Positions 53,227 through 62,572 are shown, counted from the first letter of the stretch. The stretch: 64,000 bases of DNA from Persicimonas caeni (GCF_006517175.1 NZ_CP041186.1:5297074-5361073); one strand, 5' to 3'. Numbers and translations: made by a program. The notes: generated from the letters alone by a model not told the origin.

Positions 53227-53929
53227 ACTTATCCGGCCGCGCCTTGAACCGATACCCGACCCCGCGGATCGTCTCGATATAGTCGCCGGCCGAGCCGAGC
53301 TTCTCGCGAAGACGTTTGACGTGGGTGTCGACCGTACGGGTCATCACGTCGGCGTTGATGTCCCAGACGTCCGAGAGGAGCACCTCACGAGTCTGCACGC
53401 GCCCCTTGCGACGCATGAAAGTGGTGAGCAGCTTGAACTCCAGGGCGGTCAGGCGGATTTCCTCGTCGTCGACCCACACCCGATGGCCGGGCACGTCGAC
53501 GCTAACGTTGCCGAATTCGAGCTCGTCCCCGACTTCTTCGGGTTCCTCGGCGTGGTTGGAACGACGCAGGATTGCGCGAATGCGCAGCGTCAGCTCACGC
53601 ACGCTGAACGGCTTGACCACATAGTCGTCGGCGCCGACCTCGAAGCCGACCACCCGGTCGATCTCTTCGCCCTTGGCGGTCAGCATGAGCACAGGCGTCT
53701 CGGCGGTCTCCGCGGTCTGGCGAATCTTGCGGCACACCTCGGTGCCCGACATATCGGGCAGCATCAGGTCGAGGATGACGAGGTCGAAGTCCGGCTCGCG
53801 ATCGAGCAACTCGAGAGCGTCGGCGGCGTTGAGCGCGCTGCGCGTCTCGTAGCCCTCTCGCTCCAAGTTGTACTCGAGCGTATTTACGAGGTCTTGTTCG
53901 TCGTCGACAATCAGGATGGTCTCGGCCAT
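53216..53929 (-). CDS. phoB: Phosphate-regulon response regulator PhoB
   Basis: 237 residues from ATG 53929, preferred because AAAGG lies 7 bases upstream; ATG 53944 would add five residues. The receiver domain has VDDEQ, the phosphoacceptor Asp54 in LVILDLMLPD and the Lys in VVKPFSVREL. The OmpR/PhoB winged helix follows, with LTALEFKLLTTFMRRKGRV and TRTVDTHVKRLREKLG plus IETIRGVGYRF. It should bind the pho boxes before pstS and the porin gene. Confidence 0.94.
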   Translation of the reverse strand: MAETILIVDDEQDLVNTLEYNLEREGYETRSALNAADALELLDREPDFDLVILDLMLPDMSGTEVCRKIRQTAETAETPVLMLTAKGEEIDRVVGFEVGADDYVVKPFSVRELTLRIRAILRRSNHAEEPEEVGDELEFGNVSVDVPGHRVWVDDEEIRLTALEFKLLTTFMRRKGRVQTREVLLSDVWDINADVMTRTVDTHVKRLREKLGSAGDYIETIRGVGYRFKARPDKWVT

Positions 53930-54121
53930 GATGGCACCTTTCATTCAGCAAGCACGCGATAACTCAGCAAGCACGTGCGTTTACAGCATTTCGGCTCGAT
54001 TGCGCCGAGTTTTGGTGTGTGTAACACGCGCCGGGAACTGTGCACATCCCGAACGTGTGACATTTTGGTGAATGTGGACACCGGATGCTTGCCTGACACG
54101 CTCTCGGGTATCGGAAGGGTC

Positions 54122-55162
54122 TCAATTCCTCGCGCGGCCTCCCAGCAACGCCAAGCACCCATCGAAGAGCGGCGGCACCCGGTCGAGCATATCGATCATC
54201 GTGCCGTGGAGCCAACGTCGGCGCGAGATTTCGAGCAGAAGCCCTGTCATCCAGTAATACTCGCGGGTCAATGAGCGGTAGCGGCGTTCGTAGGCATGGG
54301 GAGCGTCGGCTGCGATTGCTTCGACCGCCGCGCAGGCCGTGGCGACGCCCAGCGCGACGCCCTCGCCGGTGAGCGGGTCGAGATAGCCGGCGGCGTCGCC
54401 CACAAGAAGCACACGCCCGACCACCCGGCGCTCGACGCGTTGCTCGAAGGGGCCGCCTCCACGCGCTTTGGAGACACTCTCGGCGCCGTGAATGCGTGCG
54501 GCGAGCACCGGGAAGTGGTCGAGGAGCTCGTCGAAGCGGCCACCGTCGGGCACTAAGAAGGCGACCCCGACTGTTTCGGGGCCCACAGGGGTCACATACG
54601 CTTCGCCGCGGCTGCCCCAGTGGACCTCGACGCGGTCACACCAAGGAGGGCGCCGGAAGTGGCGGCGCACGCCGAAGCGCGAGGGGCGGCGCGGCTCGAG
54701 CGCGACGTCGAGTTGTCGGCGTATTTGGGAGTGGAGCCCGTCGGCGGCGATGAGGTAGCGAGCGAGGTGGCCGGCGGCCGACACGTGGCTGGCGCGTTGG
54801 TCGACCTGGTCGACGTGGCCCTGGATGCGCTCGACGCCGGCGCGGTCGGCGGCTTGGGACAGACGCCGATGCAGTTCGGTGCGCCGCACGCCGAGGCCAG
54901 GGCGTGCGAAATCTCCGGTGGCGGTGCGGGCGGGATCATAGGCGTCGACGTAGCGAATGCCCGCGAACGGATGGCCGTCGATGTCTCGGACGCCCAGCGC
55001 CTCGAGCCGCTCGAGCGCGGCGGGCATCAGGCCCTCGCCGCACGCCTTGTCGATAGGCGCAGGCTTGGGCTCGATGATCGCGCAGTCCAGGCCGAGTTGG
55101 GCGGCGCGAATCCCTGCCGCAAGTCCCGCGGGGCCCCCTCCGGCTATCAAGATGTCGCGCAT
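54122..55162 (-). CDS. FAD-dependent oxidoreductase, geranylgeranyl-reductase-like
   Basis: 346 residues from ATG 55162. The FAD fingerprint IAGGGPAGLAAGIRAAQLG is at the N-terminus. The middle has the DG-type motif LIAADGLHSQIRRQL, and VGRVLLVGDAAGYLDPLTGEGV is the second FAD motif of the GGR/PHBH group. It ends soon after. It lies 84 bases downstream of a type III polyketide synthase gene, so it probably hydroxylates or reduces the polyketide or a related lipid. Its substrate is unknown. Confidence 0.83.
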   Translation of the reverse strand: MRDILIAGGGPAGLAAGIRAAQLGLDCAIIEPKPAPIDKACGEGLMPAALERLEALGVRDIDGHPFAGIRYVDAYDPARTATGDFARPGLGVRRTELHRRLSQAADRAGVERIQGHVDQVDQRASHVSAAGHLARYLIAADGLHSQIRRQLDVALEPRRPSRFGVRRHFRRPPWCDRVEVHWGSRGEAYVTPVGPETVGVAFLVPDGGRFDELLDHFPVLAARIHGAESVSKARGGGPFEQRVERRVVGRVLLVGDAAGYLDPLTGEGVALGVATACAAVEAIAADAPHAYERRYRSLTREYYWMTGLLLEISRRRWLHGTMIDMLDRVPPLFDGCLALLGGRARN

Positions 55163-55246
55163 AACGGCTCCCCGCGTGGGGGAGGTGCCGAGCGGAGTCC
55201 GCGAGGCGTAGGGGTGTTCGCCGCTCGACAACCTCCAAGACACAAA

Positions 55247-56332
55247 CTAACCCAACAACACAAACTCCGCCGAAAACCCGGGGCCCATCGCCATGAGCAC
55301 CGCCGGCAACTCCATGTCGCGATCAATCTCCTGTTGGAGCACATGCAGCACCGAGGCGCTCGACATGTTGCCGACCTGGGAGAGCGAGCGCCATGCGCTC
55401 TCGAGTTCATCGTCTTCGAGGGATAGCGCCGACTCGATTGCCTGGAGCACCTTCGGACCTCCCGGGTGTGAGATCCAAGTCCGGATGTCGGCACGGCCGA
55501 GGTTGTGGCCGTCCAAAAAAGCGTCGACCTCGGCGGCGAGTTCGGTCTCGATGACCTCGGGCAGATCGCCCGAGAGCACCAGCCCGAAGCCGTGCTCGTC
55601 GATCTCCCAGCCCATCACCCACTCGGTGTCGTGATAGAAGGCGCTGTGGTTGGCGACCAGGCGTGCCCCGTCGTGACCGTTGGCGTTGGCTTTGTCGGCG
55701 CCCACCCCCACCACGGCGGCGGCTCCGTCGGCGAAGAGCGCCGCGGCGATATAGTCGGCGATGGAGGTTTCGTGGCGCTCGACCGTAAGCGAGCACAGCT
55801 CGACCGACAGGAGCACCGCAGTGTGGTCCGGGTGCGCGCGAAGATACTCGGACATGCGCGCCACGCCCGCAGCGCCGCCCACGCAACCCAACCCGAACAT
55901 CGGGGTGCGCTGGATGGTGCGCGGAAGCTTCATCTTGTTGATGATCTTGGCGTCGATGCTCGGGCTGGCGACCCCGGTCACGGTGGTAAAGAAGATCGCG
56001 TCGAGATCGTCGCTGGACACACCGGCCGCCTCGAGTGCGTCTGCGATCGCGCGCTCACCCAGCTCGCTCGCCACCTCGATGAAGTGGTTGTTGGCCGTGC
56101 CGAAGTCGCGAAACTCGGCATAGCGATGCGGAGCGAGCGCCAAGTGGCGGGTCTCGACGCCGACGGCGTCGAAGAAGTAGTCGACCCACTCACCGTCGTA
56201 GTCGACACCGTGCGCATCCCACAGCGCGCAAAGCGCCTGTCGGGCCTCGGCTTGGTCGACCCGGTGGGGCGGAAAGGCGACGCCCACGCCTGCGACGGCT
56301 GGAGCATCTGTATGCTTGGATGGGCTTGTCAT
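55247..56332 (-). CDS. Type III polyketide synthase (chalcone/stilbene-synthase-like)
   Basis: 361 residues from ATG 56332. The Cys-His-Asn triad is visible: Cys150 in PMFGLGCVGGAAG, His289 in ISHPGGPKVL and Asn322 in GNMSSAS. The C-terminal MAMGPGFSAEFVLL is the family's GFGPG-like loop. Such enzymes condense a starter acyl-CoA with malonyl-CoA units to make alkylpyrones, alkylresorcinols or tetrahydroxynaphthalene. The neighbouring FAD enzyme suggests a tailored product. Ketoacyl synthase III is excluded by the triad context. Confidence 0.87.
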   Translation of the reverse strand: MTSPSKHTDAPAVAGVGVAFPPHRVDQAEARQALCALWDAHGVDYDGEWVDYFFDAVGVETRHLALAPHRYAEFRDFGTANNHFIEVASELGERAIADALEAAGVSSDDLDAIFFTTVTGVASPSIDAKIINKMKLPRTIQRTPMFGLGCVGGAAGVARMSEYLRAHPDHTAVLLSVELCSLTVERHETSIADYIAAALFADGAAAVVGVGADKANANGHDGARLVANHSAFYHDTEWVMGWEIDEHGFGLVLSGDLPEVIETELAAEVDAFLDGHNLGRADIRTWISHPGGPKVLQAIESALSLEDDELESAWRSLSQVGNMSSASVLHVLQQEIDRDMELPAVLMAMGPGFSAEFVLLG

Positions 56333-56374
56333 GTCGGTCGTCCTCAAAAAGGCCTGTTAGTAAGCATCGGCAAG

Positions 56375-57832
56375 CTAGCGGTCTTCGTTAAGATGGGTTT
56401 TGCGGGCCGTTTGGAGCGTGCGATCGCGAAGATCGCGCATCTGTTCGCTCAAGCCGACCTTATAGACATGCGGGTTCTGAAAGCGCTTGTGCTCGCCGGG
56501 CAATCGGTCGAGGCGCTCTTGGGCGTACGCGGCCGCATCGTGTGCGCTCGGTCGATCGACGAGCACCTCGCCGTCGTTCATCACCGGCCGCAGCAGCGTC
56601 TCATTGTCGAACCCCTCGATGGCCACGTGCTTGTCGTCGTCGAACGGGTGGTGCATGTGGTCGGGCTCGGTTTGCCCATCGACCACGACACAATCACCAT
56701 AGAACATCCCCTGCTCGTCGATGAGCCGGAGCACTTGTTTGTGCCCCGGGAAGTTCACTTTGACTCGGCTCTCCGAGAGCTTGAGGCGTGGCTTGTCGTC
56801 GACCTGACTCAACTTGTAGACGCCGTCGAGGGCCGGACAATCGTAAGAGGTGACCAGCCGGGTCCCCACGCCGAAAGCGTCGATGGGGGCGTCTTGGTCG
56901 AGCAGCGACTTGATCACGTGCTCGTCGAGCTGGTTGGACGCCGCGATCTTGACGTAGTCGAGGCCGGCGTCGTCGAGCATCTTGCGGGCGCGCTTGGCCA
57001 GCCACGCCAGGTCCCCACTGTCGAGTCGGATGCCGTCGAGGCGCTCGCCGCGCTCCTCCATCTCTTTGCCCACCGTGATCGCGTTGGGCACGCCACTTTC
57101 GAGGGTGTCGTAGGTGTCGACGAGAAGGATGCACTTTTCGGGGAACGCGTCGGCGTAGGTTCGAAACGCCTCCAACTCGGTGTCGAAGCTCTGAATCCAA
57201 GAGTGCGCCTGGGTGCCCGTGATCGGGATCCCGTCGCGATAGCCTGCGAAGACGTTGGAGGTCGAGTCGCATCCGCCGACGACCGCCGCACGGCTCAATT
57301 GCATGCCTGCAAATCCCTGGGCGCGGCGAAGCCCGAAGTCGATCACCTTCTTGTCGGGGCCGGCCGCTTCGCGAAGCCGCGACGCTTTGGTGGCGATCAA
57401 CGACTCGAAGTTGAGCACGTTGAGCAGGGCCGATTCGACAATCTGTGCCTCGAGCAAACCTCCGCGTACTCGCACGACTGGCTCGAAGGGAAAGACCAAT
57501 TCGCCCTCGCGAGGGGCGAGCACCTCGGCCTCGAAGCGAAACGCACGCAGATGTTCGAGGAAGTCGTTCGCGAATCCCTGTTCGGCGAGGTAGGCGATCG
57601 CCTCGTCGTCGAAGCAAAGATCGCTCAGAACCTCGAGGAGCGTGTCGAGCCCCGAGAAGACGACATAGCCTCCGTCACATGGCACCTTGCGAAAGAAGTA
57701 GTCGAAGCAAGCTTGTTGCTCGTACTTGCCCGACTTGAAGTAGCCCTGCGCCATCGTCAGTTCGTATTGGTCCGTGTAGATGGAGCCGAGGGCGCCGAGC
57801 GGGTTTTTGACAGTTTGAATGAGATCGGTCAT
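56375..57832 (-). CDS. pncB: Nicotinate phosphoribosyltransferase
   Basis: 485 residues, typical length. N-terminus LGSIYTDQYELTMAQGYFKSG and the motifs DFGLRRAQGF, GGCDSTSNVFAGYRDGIPI and GTQAHSWIQSF, then RLDSGDLAWLAKRARKMLD and FGVGTRLVTS, are characteristic. It makes nicotinate mononucleotide from nicotinate and PRPP in NAD salvage. The PKS gene begins about 43 bases downstream on the same strand; shared transcription is possible but a functional link is not obvious. Confidence 0.95.
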   Translation of the reverse strand: MTDLIQTVKNPLGALGSIYTDQYELTMAQGYFKSGKYEQQACFDYFFRKVPCDGGYVVFSGLDTLLEVLSDLCFDDEAIAYLAEQGFANDFLEHLRAFRFEAEVLAPREGELVFPFEPVVRVRGGLLEAQIVESALLNVLNFESLIATKASRLREAAGPDKKVIDFGLRRAQGFAGMQLSRAAVVGGCDSTSNVFAGYRDGIPITGTQAHSWIQSFDTELEAFRTYADAFPEKCILLVDTYDTLESGVPNAITVGKEMEERGERLDGIRLDSGDLAWLAKRARKMLDDAGLDYVKIAASNQLDEHVIKSLLDQDAPIDAFGVGTRLVTSYDCPALDGVYKLSQVDDKPRLKLSESRVKVNFPGHKQVLRLIDEQGMFYGDCVVVDGQTEPDHMHHPFDDDKHVAIEGFDNETLLRPVMNDGEVLVDRPSAHDAAAYAQERLDRLPGEHKRFQNPHVYKVGLSEQMRDLRDRTLQTARKTHLNEDR

Positions 57833-57974
57833 TTGAGTTCGCAGCGTCGGGTGTACATTGTCGACGTCGGTCGATTAGTGTCGCTCCACAAGCTAGAGCC
57901 AAAGCGGGGCCGATCAACTCGGCGGCGCCGTTCACCGTGCCCTTCGAGGCACTCCTTTTGCCATTAGAGATAAG

Positions 57975-58610
57975 ATGCTCGAACTAATCTGGCGGTTACG
58001 CTTGCCCACGCTGGACGATGAATCCGTGGTGCTTCCATTGATCTCGGCGATCGCCCAGACGCCGGGTTTCTCCGCCGGAAGTTATGACCTGAATCAAAAG
58101 GAGCAGTGGCGCAGCTTCGAACTCGAGCGCGCCGTGGTCGACGCGCTCACCCAGCGCACTCAACTGATGCGCATTCGCGGCGACGAGTCCGGGGCGATGG
58201 CGATGATCGCCTTCGGGAAGCGCGAAGAGCAGCCGACGGCGATCATTCGGCTGCCCGACCCACCAGAACTGACGGAGCTCGTGTCGGGATGGCCCGAGCT
58301 GTACGAGGACTTGCCTGTCGAATCGACGGTGATCTCCGACGCGACCTGGCGCCACGCCCTGCAGAGCGCGGGACTCGCCACCGAGATCACGGGCGGACTC
58401 TTGGGAATGGTCTTTGGGTGGCGGCGTGGCACGGAGCCTCGCGAGTTGGCAGAAATCGTGAGCCACGACTCGGTCGTGGACACCCCAATCCGCCTCGACC
58501 GGGAATCAAACCATCTGGTGCTGTGGCTCTCGGAGACGCCCGAGATCAGCTCCGATGCCCACCAAAAGGGCCTCGAGCACGTCGCACGCCGGCTCATTCG
58601 CTCCTCCTGA
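57975..58610 (+). CDS. Protein of unknown function
   Basis: 211 residues, soluble. The start ATG is 15 bases after the divergent spacer's AGAG patch; the ribosome site is weak. The N-terminal half reads MLELIWRLRLPTLDDESVVL with an ELERAVVDALTQRTQ helix; the C-terminal half is beta/alpha (AIIRLPDPPELTELVSG, RRGTEPRELAEIVSHD, NHLVLWLSETPEI). No family was recognised. It is divergent from pncB and upstream of the tRNA gene. Confidence 0.7.
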   Translation: MLELIWRLRLPTLDDESVVLPLISAIAQTPGFSAGSYDLNQKEQWRSFELERAVVDALTQRTQLMRIRGDESGAMAMIAFGKREEQPTAIIRLPDPPELTELVSGWPELYEDLPVESTVISDATWRHALQSAGLATEITGGLLGMVFGWRRGTEPRELAEIVSHDSVVDTPIRLDRESNHLVLWLSETPEISSDAHQKGLEHVARRLIRSS

Positions 58611-58676
58611 ATTGGTACGAATGAGGAGCGAAAACGGGGGCGCGAAAAAGATTCCCAAAAAACTTATGAAAGGCGC

Positions 58677-58705
58677 TTGACAACCCGGTGGGCCAGGCAT
58701 ATAAA
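58677..58705 (+). promoter_or_regulatory. Consensus sigma-70-type promoter of tRNA-Phe
   Basis: TTGACA (58677-58682), a 17-base spacer and TATAAA (58700-58705). Transcription should begin about 58712, leaving a leader of about 48 bases before the tRNA. Confidence 0.85.
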
Positions 58706-58759
58706 CCCTCTCCCGCGACGGAGACCAAACGCTCCGAAGCGAAGAGCAGAACGGCACAT

Positions 58760-58832
58760 GCGTAGGTAGCTCAGTCGGTAGAGCACGGCCCTGAAAAGGC
58801 CGGTGTCGGCGGTTCGATTCCGTCCCTACGCA
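58760..58832 (+). tRNA. tRNA-Phe (GAA)
   Basis: The 7-bp acceptor stem is GCGTAGG with CCTACGC. The D arm is GCTCAGTCGGTAGAGC. The anticodon stem CGGCC/GGCCG encloses CTGAAAA, with anticodon GAA at 58793-58795. The T arm is GGCGG-TTCGATT-CCGTC. The discriminator base is A (58832) and CCA is not encoded. 73 bases in all. Confidence 0.97.
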
Positions 58833-58839
58833 CTACAGC

Positions 58840-58878
58840 AAAAGCGCGATCGGAGCTCATCCGATCGCGCTTTTCTCG
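58840..58878 (+). terminator. Terminator after tRNA-Phe
   Basis: AAAAGCGCGATCGG (58840-58853) pairs perfectly with CCGATCGCGCTTTT (58861-58874) around a 7-base loop. Confidence 0.92.
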
Positions 58879-59180
58879 TTCTTGCCCCCTCCGCCTTCCA
58901 AACCCTCATCCACAACCCCTCCCAACACGTCACACTGACGTCATACTTGCATCGACTGATAATTACGGGTACAACGTCGTGCCTGATTGGGATGAATAGG
59001 GCAACGCGGCGATTCATCGCCATATTTCAACGCCTTGCGGCGTCCAAAGCGTTGTCGTTGCACGTCTCTTTGGTTCTCTAGTAACCTGTTGGGCGGGCAG
59101 AATAAATCACGAATTCTGCCGCGGTCTGGGAAGGCTCGGCGGCTTGTGTTGAATTCGGACAGTCTCGAGGAAAGCGCAAA
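58879..59180. other. 302-base spacer upstream of VWA-like lipoprotein gene
   Basis: No gene is supported. A small inverted repeat (CGCCTTGCGGCG) lies near 59031-59042. GAGGAAAGCGCAAA precedes the next ATG. A promoter is expected near 59080-59140 but was not identified with confidence. Confidence 0.5.
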
Positions 59181-60884
59181 ATGACGAAACGGCAGGACGT
59201 AGGGTCGAGTTGGATCAGCAAGATCCGTCGTGGCGGCACCGCCTTGGCGGCCATCGGTCTTTTGGGATCGCTGGGAGTTGCAGCATCCGGCTGTGACACC
59301 GTGGCCCTGATCAGCTTCTCGGAGCGCAGCTTCACCAATATTCACTCGTCGGGCTTCACCGCCCCTCCGGGCTCCTGCGGGGGCGTGCAGAGCGGTGACG
59401 GCGAGATGCGGCTGCGCTTTGTGGTCACCGACGACGAGAACCGACCGATTCGCCTGGGCGAGGCGGTCGACAACCAGTCGGTCGAGCTGGACAGCGACTC
59501 GGTGGTGCTGAGCAACGGGGCGCTGATGCAGGTCGACGAGCTGCAAGCCCCGTGTGCCGACAGCACCTGCGACGCGAGCAACGGCTTTACCTGCGGGACC
59601 GCGCCCGGGCTGGAGTCCTCTAGCACCGACGACATCACGCAGTGCGTCAAAGTCGATCAGGGGCTGACCGTGAAGAGCGAGTCCAGCGCCGTGCAATTTG
59701 TCGCCGATAACGACGAGCACCAGGTTTTCGGTGTGCTTCTGGAAAATGCGGGCAGCCTCGACGGCGCCCCGCCTCCCGGCAGCCGCGGCTACTGGGATAA
59801 GAACGGCAACGGCGTGACTGGCGACTCCGAAGATCTCGGGACGGCCAGCTTCGCCATTCGCGAAACGGCTACCGACGCTGACTACGAGCGTACAGGCGCG
59901 GTCTCCGGCGTCTACACCGCTTGGCAAGAGGCCTACAAGCTGGCCTTTGGCGAGCGCCGCAAGACCTATTTCGGCCTGTGGGGCTTTGACGAGTCGACCA
60001 CCGCGAGCCCGACCTCCTACATCGAGCAGGCCCGCGGTGGAGGCAGCGAGTGGAGCAACGACAAAGGTGAGATCGAGTCGGCCGTTTACCTCGAGTATTC
60101 GGACGCGTCGCCTGCACGTGAGCAGCGCGCCAACGTCTACGAGTCGATCAACTCGGTCATCAACAACCAGTACTCCACCGACAAGATGAACGAACTCGGG
60201 TTGGACCGCGCCGATTCGGTCGACAAGCAACTCGTAGTCTTCGTCGACGGTTACGACGAGATGCGCGAGAACGACGGCGTCGACATCGAACAGGTGATCC
60301 AGACTGCCAAAGAGAATAACGTTCGTCTCTTCGTCGTCCACCTCGACCCCAAGCTCGAGGATCCGGAGTTGCTTCGCGAAGACCCGATGTATCCCGAAGG
60401 TCAAGACCCCTGCTCGGACAACTCCGAGTGCAAGAACTACGAGGAGTGCCGCCAGCCGCGAGGCTACACGGATAACCCGGGTGAGACTCCCACCTCGCCG
60501 GGCACCTACGCGATGGATCAGACCTACTGCATCCCCAAGCGTGACGAATTTGGCCGCACCGGCCCCATCCACGACTACTCGCGAATCGCGTGCGAGACGG
60601 GCGGCGGCTATATCTACGTCAGCTCGACCAAGTCGCTGCGAAGCCGCATGGAGTGGACCCCCTACGCCCTCGACGGGTTGTGGGAGGCGCGCGTGACCTC
60701 GGGTGAGATTTTCCGCGGTAAAGTTCCCTTCGGTGAAGCGCTTCGCGTGCACTCCGACATGACCGTGACGGTCTCGGGTGACAGCCGTACTTACTCGTTC
60801 AGCCAGATCGGCAGCTTGGAGACCGGCGGCGACTCGAACGCCGACGATTTCGATACCCGAGGCGTCGTGTTCGCGACTGAGTAA
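59181..60884 (+). CDS. Lipoprotein with von Willebrand A-like domain
   Basis: 567 residues. An N-terminal basic stretch and hydrophobic run end in the lipobox VAASGC (Cys about 38). An early Cys-containing region (SCGGVQSGDGEMRLRFVVTD) may bind calcium or a partner. The VWA-like core spans roughly 190-470: KTYFGLWGFDESTTAS, QLVVFVDGYDEMRENDGVD and VRLFVVHLDPK; the usual DxSxS metal motif is not seen clearly. The C-terminal 70 residues are beta-rich. It heads a row with two barrels and a TPR protein. Confidence 0.78.
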   Translation: MTKRQDVGSSWISKIRRGGTALAAIGLLGSLGVAASGCDTVALISFSERSFTNIHSSGFTAPPGSCGGVQSGDGEMRLRFVVTDDENRPIRLGEAVDNQSVELDSDSVVLSNGALMQVDELQAPCADSTCDASNGFTCGTAPGLESSSTDDITQCVKVDQGLTVKSESSAVQFVADNDEHQVFGVLLENAGSLDGAPPPGSRGYWDKNGNGVTGDSEDLGTASFAIRETATDADYERTGAVSGVYTAWQEAYKLAFGERRKTYFGLWGFDESTTASPTSYIEQARGGGSEWSNDKGEIESAVYLEYSDASPAREQRANVYESINSVINNQYSTDKMNELGLDRADSVDKQLVVFVDGYDEMRENDGVDIEQVIQTAKENNVRLFVVHLDPKLEDPELLREDPMYPEGQDPCSDNSECKNYEECRQPRGYTDNPGETPTSPGTYAMDQTYCIPKRDEFGRTGPIHDYSRIACETGGGYIYVSSTKSLRSRMEWTPYALDGLWEARVTSGEIFRGKVPFGEALRVHSDMTVTVSGDSRTYSFSQIGSLETGGDSNADDFDTRGVVFATE

Positions 60885-60964
60885 TTATCGGTGGTAGTCA
60901 GGGCGAACGATTTTCGTTAGTTTTCATGAAGTTACAAGCTCTTCGGCGTAAGCAGGAGAAAGTG

Positions 60965-61729
60965 GTGAAGTTTCACACCCAGTCATCCAGACTCATCGGC
61001 CTGCTCGTTTTCGCGGCCCTTCTTGTCACCCTGTCGCCGGCTTCGGCGCAGGAAGAAGGGGCCAGCGAGGGCGATAGCAGCGAGGCCGCGGCGACCGAGA
61101 CCTCCCAAGAGGAGGCGCTCGATCCGAACGACCCCGACTACTGGGCCAAGACGCGCGACATCTTTACGGTGCAGAAGCGTCCGTTCCAGAAGCAGGGCCG
61201 TTTCGCGGCGACCGTCTACACGGGCATCATCCCGAACAATATCTTCGAGCAGTATTTTCCGGCCGGTGTGCGCCTGAACTACTACGTGCTCGAGAATATC
61301 GGCCTGGAGTTGTCCGGCTCGTACGCCTTCAAGGTCGACACCGGCCTGCAGGACACCATCGAGGAGAAGGACGGCGTCGGCGCTCAGCAGGTGCTGATCG
61401 GCGACACCCAGGTCTTCCACAGCAACTTCGGCGTGGTCTGGAGCCCGTTTTACGGCAAGACCGCCTTTTACAACACGGTGCTCAACTACTTCGACCTGTA
61501 CCTGATGGGCGGGGCGGGGCTGGTGATCACCGAGACGCAGACCGACTTCAACGCCGAGACCTCGGCTGACTACAAGCCCGAGGGCGTCCTCGGCGCCGGC
61601 CTGGCGTTCTACTTTGGCGAGAACGCTTCGGTTCGCGCCGACTTCCGCCAGTTCGTCTTCCAGAAGACCAACGGCGGCGGCGTCGCCAACCCCTCCGAGG
61701 TCAGCCTCGGGTTCGGTTGGTTCTTTTAA
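60965..61729 (+). CDS. Outer-membrane beta-barrel protein, myxobacterial type (1)
   Basis: 254 residues from GTG 60965, favoured because AGGAG is 6 bases upstream and the chain begins with a signal peptide (LIGLLVFAALLVTLSPASAQ). ATG 60926 has no ribosome site. After an acidic linker comes a small barrel: QGRFAATVYTGIIPNN, PAGVRLNYYVLENIGLELSG, YFDLYLMGGAGLVITETQ and EVSLGFGWFF ending in Phe. It resembles the outer-membrane beta-barrel domain common in Myxococcota and related deltaproteobacteria. Confidence 0.82.
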   Translation: MKFHTQSSRLIGLLVFAALLVTLSPASAQEEGASEGDSSEAAATETSQEEALDPNDPDYWAKTRDIFTVQKRPFQKQGRFAATVYTGIIPNNIFEQYFPAGVRLNYYVLENIGLELSGSYAFKVDTGLQDTIEEKDGVGAQQVLIGDTQVFHSNFGVVWSPFYGKTAFYNTVLNYFDLYLMGGAGLVITETQTDFNAETSADYKPEGVLGAGLAFYFGENASVRADFRQFVFQKTNGGGVANPSEVSLGFGWFF

Positions 61730-61777
61730 AGCTTAAAAGCAATCCTCCACGATAGATTCGCATAAGGGTTTGCAGTA

Positions 61778-62572
61778 ATGATTTCGCTCAATTCCAAACG
61801 TCGGTCGGCAAAGGCTTCCGGACGCCTGCGCGCACTGCTCGTCGCGCTGGTCGTGGCCCTCGTGACTCTGGCAGGCGCCACTGCGTCCGCCGAGGACAAC
61901 AAGGGCGAGGACAAGTCGCTCGACGAGAAGCTCGACACCTACTGGTCGGTCGATCGCGAACTGCCGGCGGTCCAAGAGCGCACTTTCACGCGTGAAGGAC
62001 GCATTGGCCTCGGATTGTATGCCGGACTGCTCTCCAGCGAGCCGTTCTACTACTACTATCCGGTGGGCCTGCGCGGCTCGTATTTCTTCAATAACTTCCT
62101 GGGAATCGAGGTCGAGGGCTCGTTCATGGACGCCCCGGGCGTCCTGACCCACGACACCGAGTTGACCGACTTTCTCGAGATCGCTCGAGAGGACTCGTTC
62201 GACAAGGCGATCGACACCGAGGATCGGTTTTTGTGGCGAGCCAACGTGCTGCTGACCTGGCACCCGCTATACGGCAAGCTGGCGTTTTTGCAGCGCAAGC
62301 TGACGCATTTCGATTTCAACCTCGCCCTCGGTGCCGGGCTGGTCGGCGTCGACCGTCCGGACGATCTTCGCCAGGACCACAGTTCGTCGGTGGCTCCGGA
62401 GCTCGTCTTCGGCGGCGGCATCCAGTTCTTCGCCACCCACGACATCGTGCTGCGCCTCGAAGGTCGCGGCTATGTCTACCAGGGAGCCAAGACGCCCTCG
62501 AACGAAGATAGCTTCGTCAAGCAGCTGCAGGTCCCCACCGAGTTTCTGCTCGGTGCGTCGTACATGTTCTGA
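61778..62572 (+). CDS. Outer-membrane beta-barrel protein, myxobacterial type (2)
   Basis: 264 residues, paralogue of the preceding gene 48 bases upstream. A basic N-terminus and signal peptide (LLVALVVALVTLAGATASA) lead into the barrel: EGRIGLGLYAGLLSSEPFYY, GLRGSYFFNNFLGIEVEGSF, HFDFNLALGAGLVGV and a final FLLGASYMF. As in copy 1, aromatic residues flank the strands and the last residue is Phe. The pair probably works together in the outer membrane; the function is unknown. Confidence 0.83.
   Translation: MISLNSKRRSAKASGRLRALLVALVVALVTLAGATASAEDNKGEDKSLDEKLDTYWSVDRELPAVQERTFTREGRIGLGLYAGLLSSEPFYYYYPVGLRGSYFFNNFLGIEVEGSFMDAPGVLTHDTELTDFLEIAREDSFDKAIDTEDRFLWRANVLLTWHPLYGKLAFLQRKLTHFDFNLALGAGLVGVDRPDDLRQDHSSSVAPELVFGGGIQFFATHDIVLRLEGRGYVYQGAKTPSNEDSFVKQLQVPTEFLLGASYMF

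Noticed and set aside
55247-56332. Beta-ketoacyl-ACP synthase III instead of a type III PKS
   Set aside because: The Cys, His and Asn contexts and the C-terminal GPGFSAEF loop fit chalcone/stilbene-type synthases better.
58941-60752. Minus-strand open frame of 603 codons over the VWA-like gene
   Set aside because: The plus-strand product has a lipobox and a clear domain; the opposite frame reads as a compositional shadow and extends over noncoding spacer.
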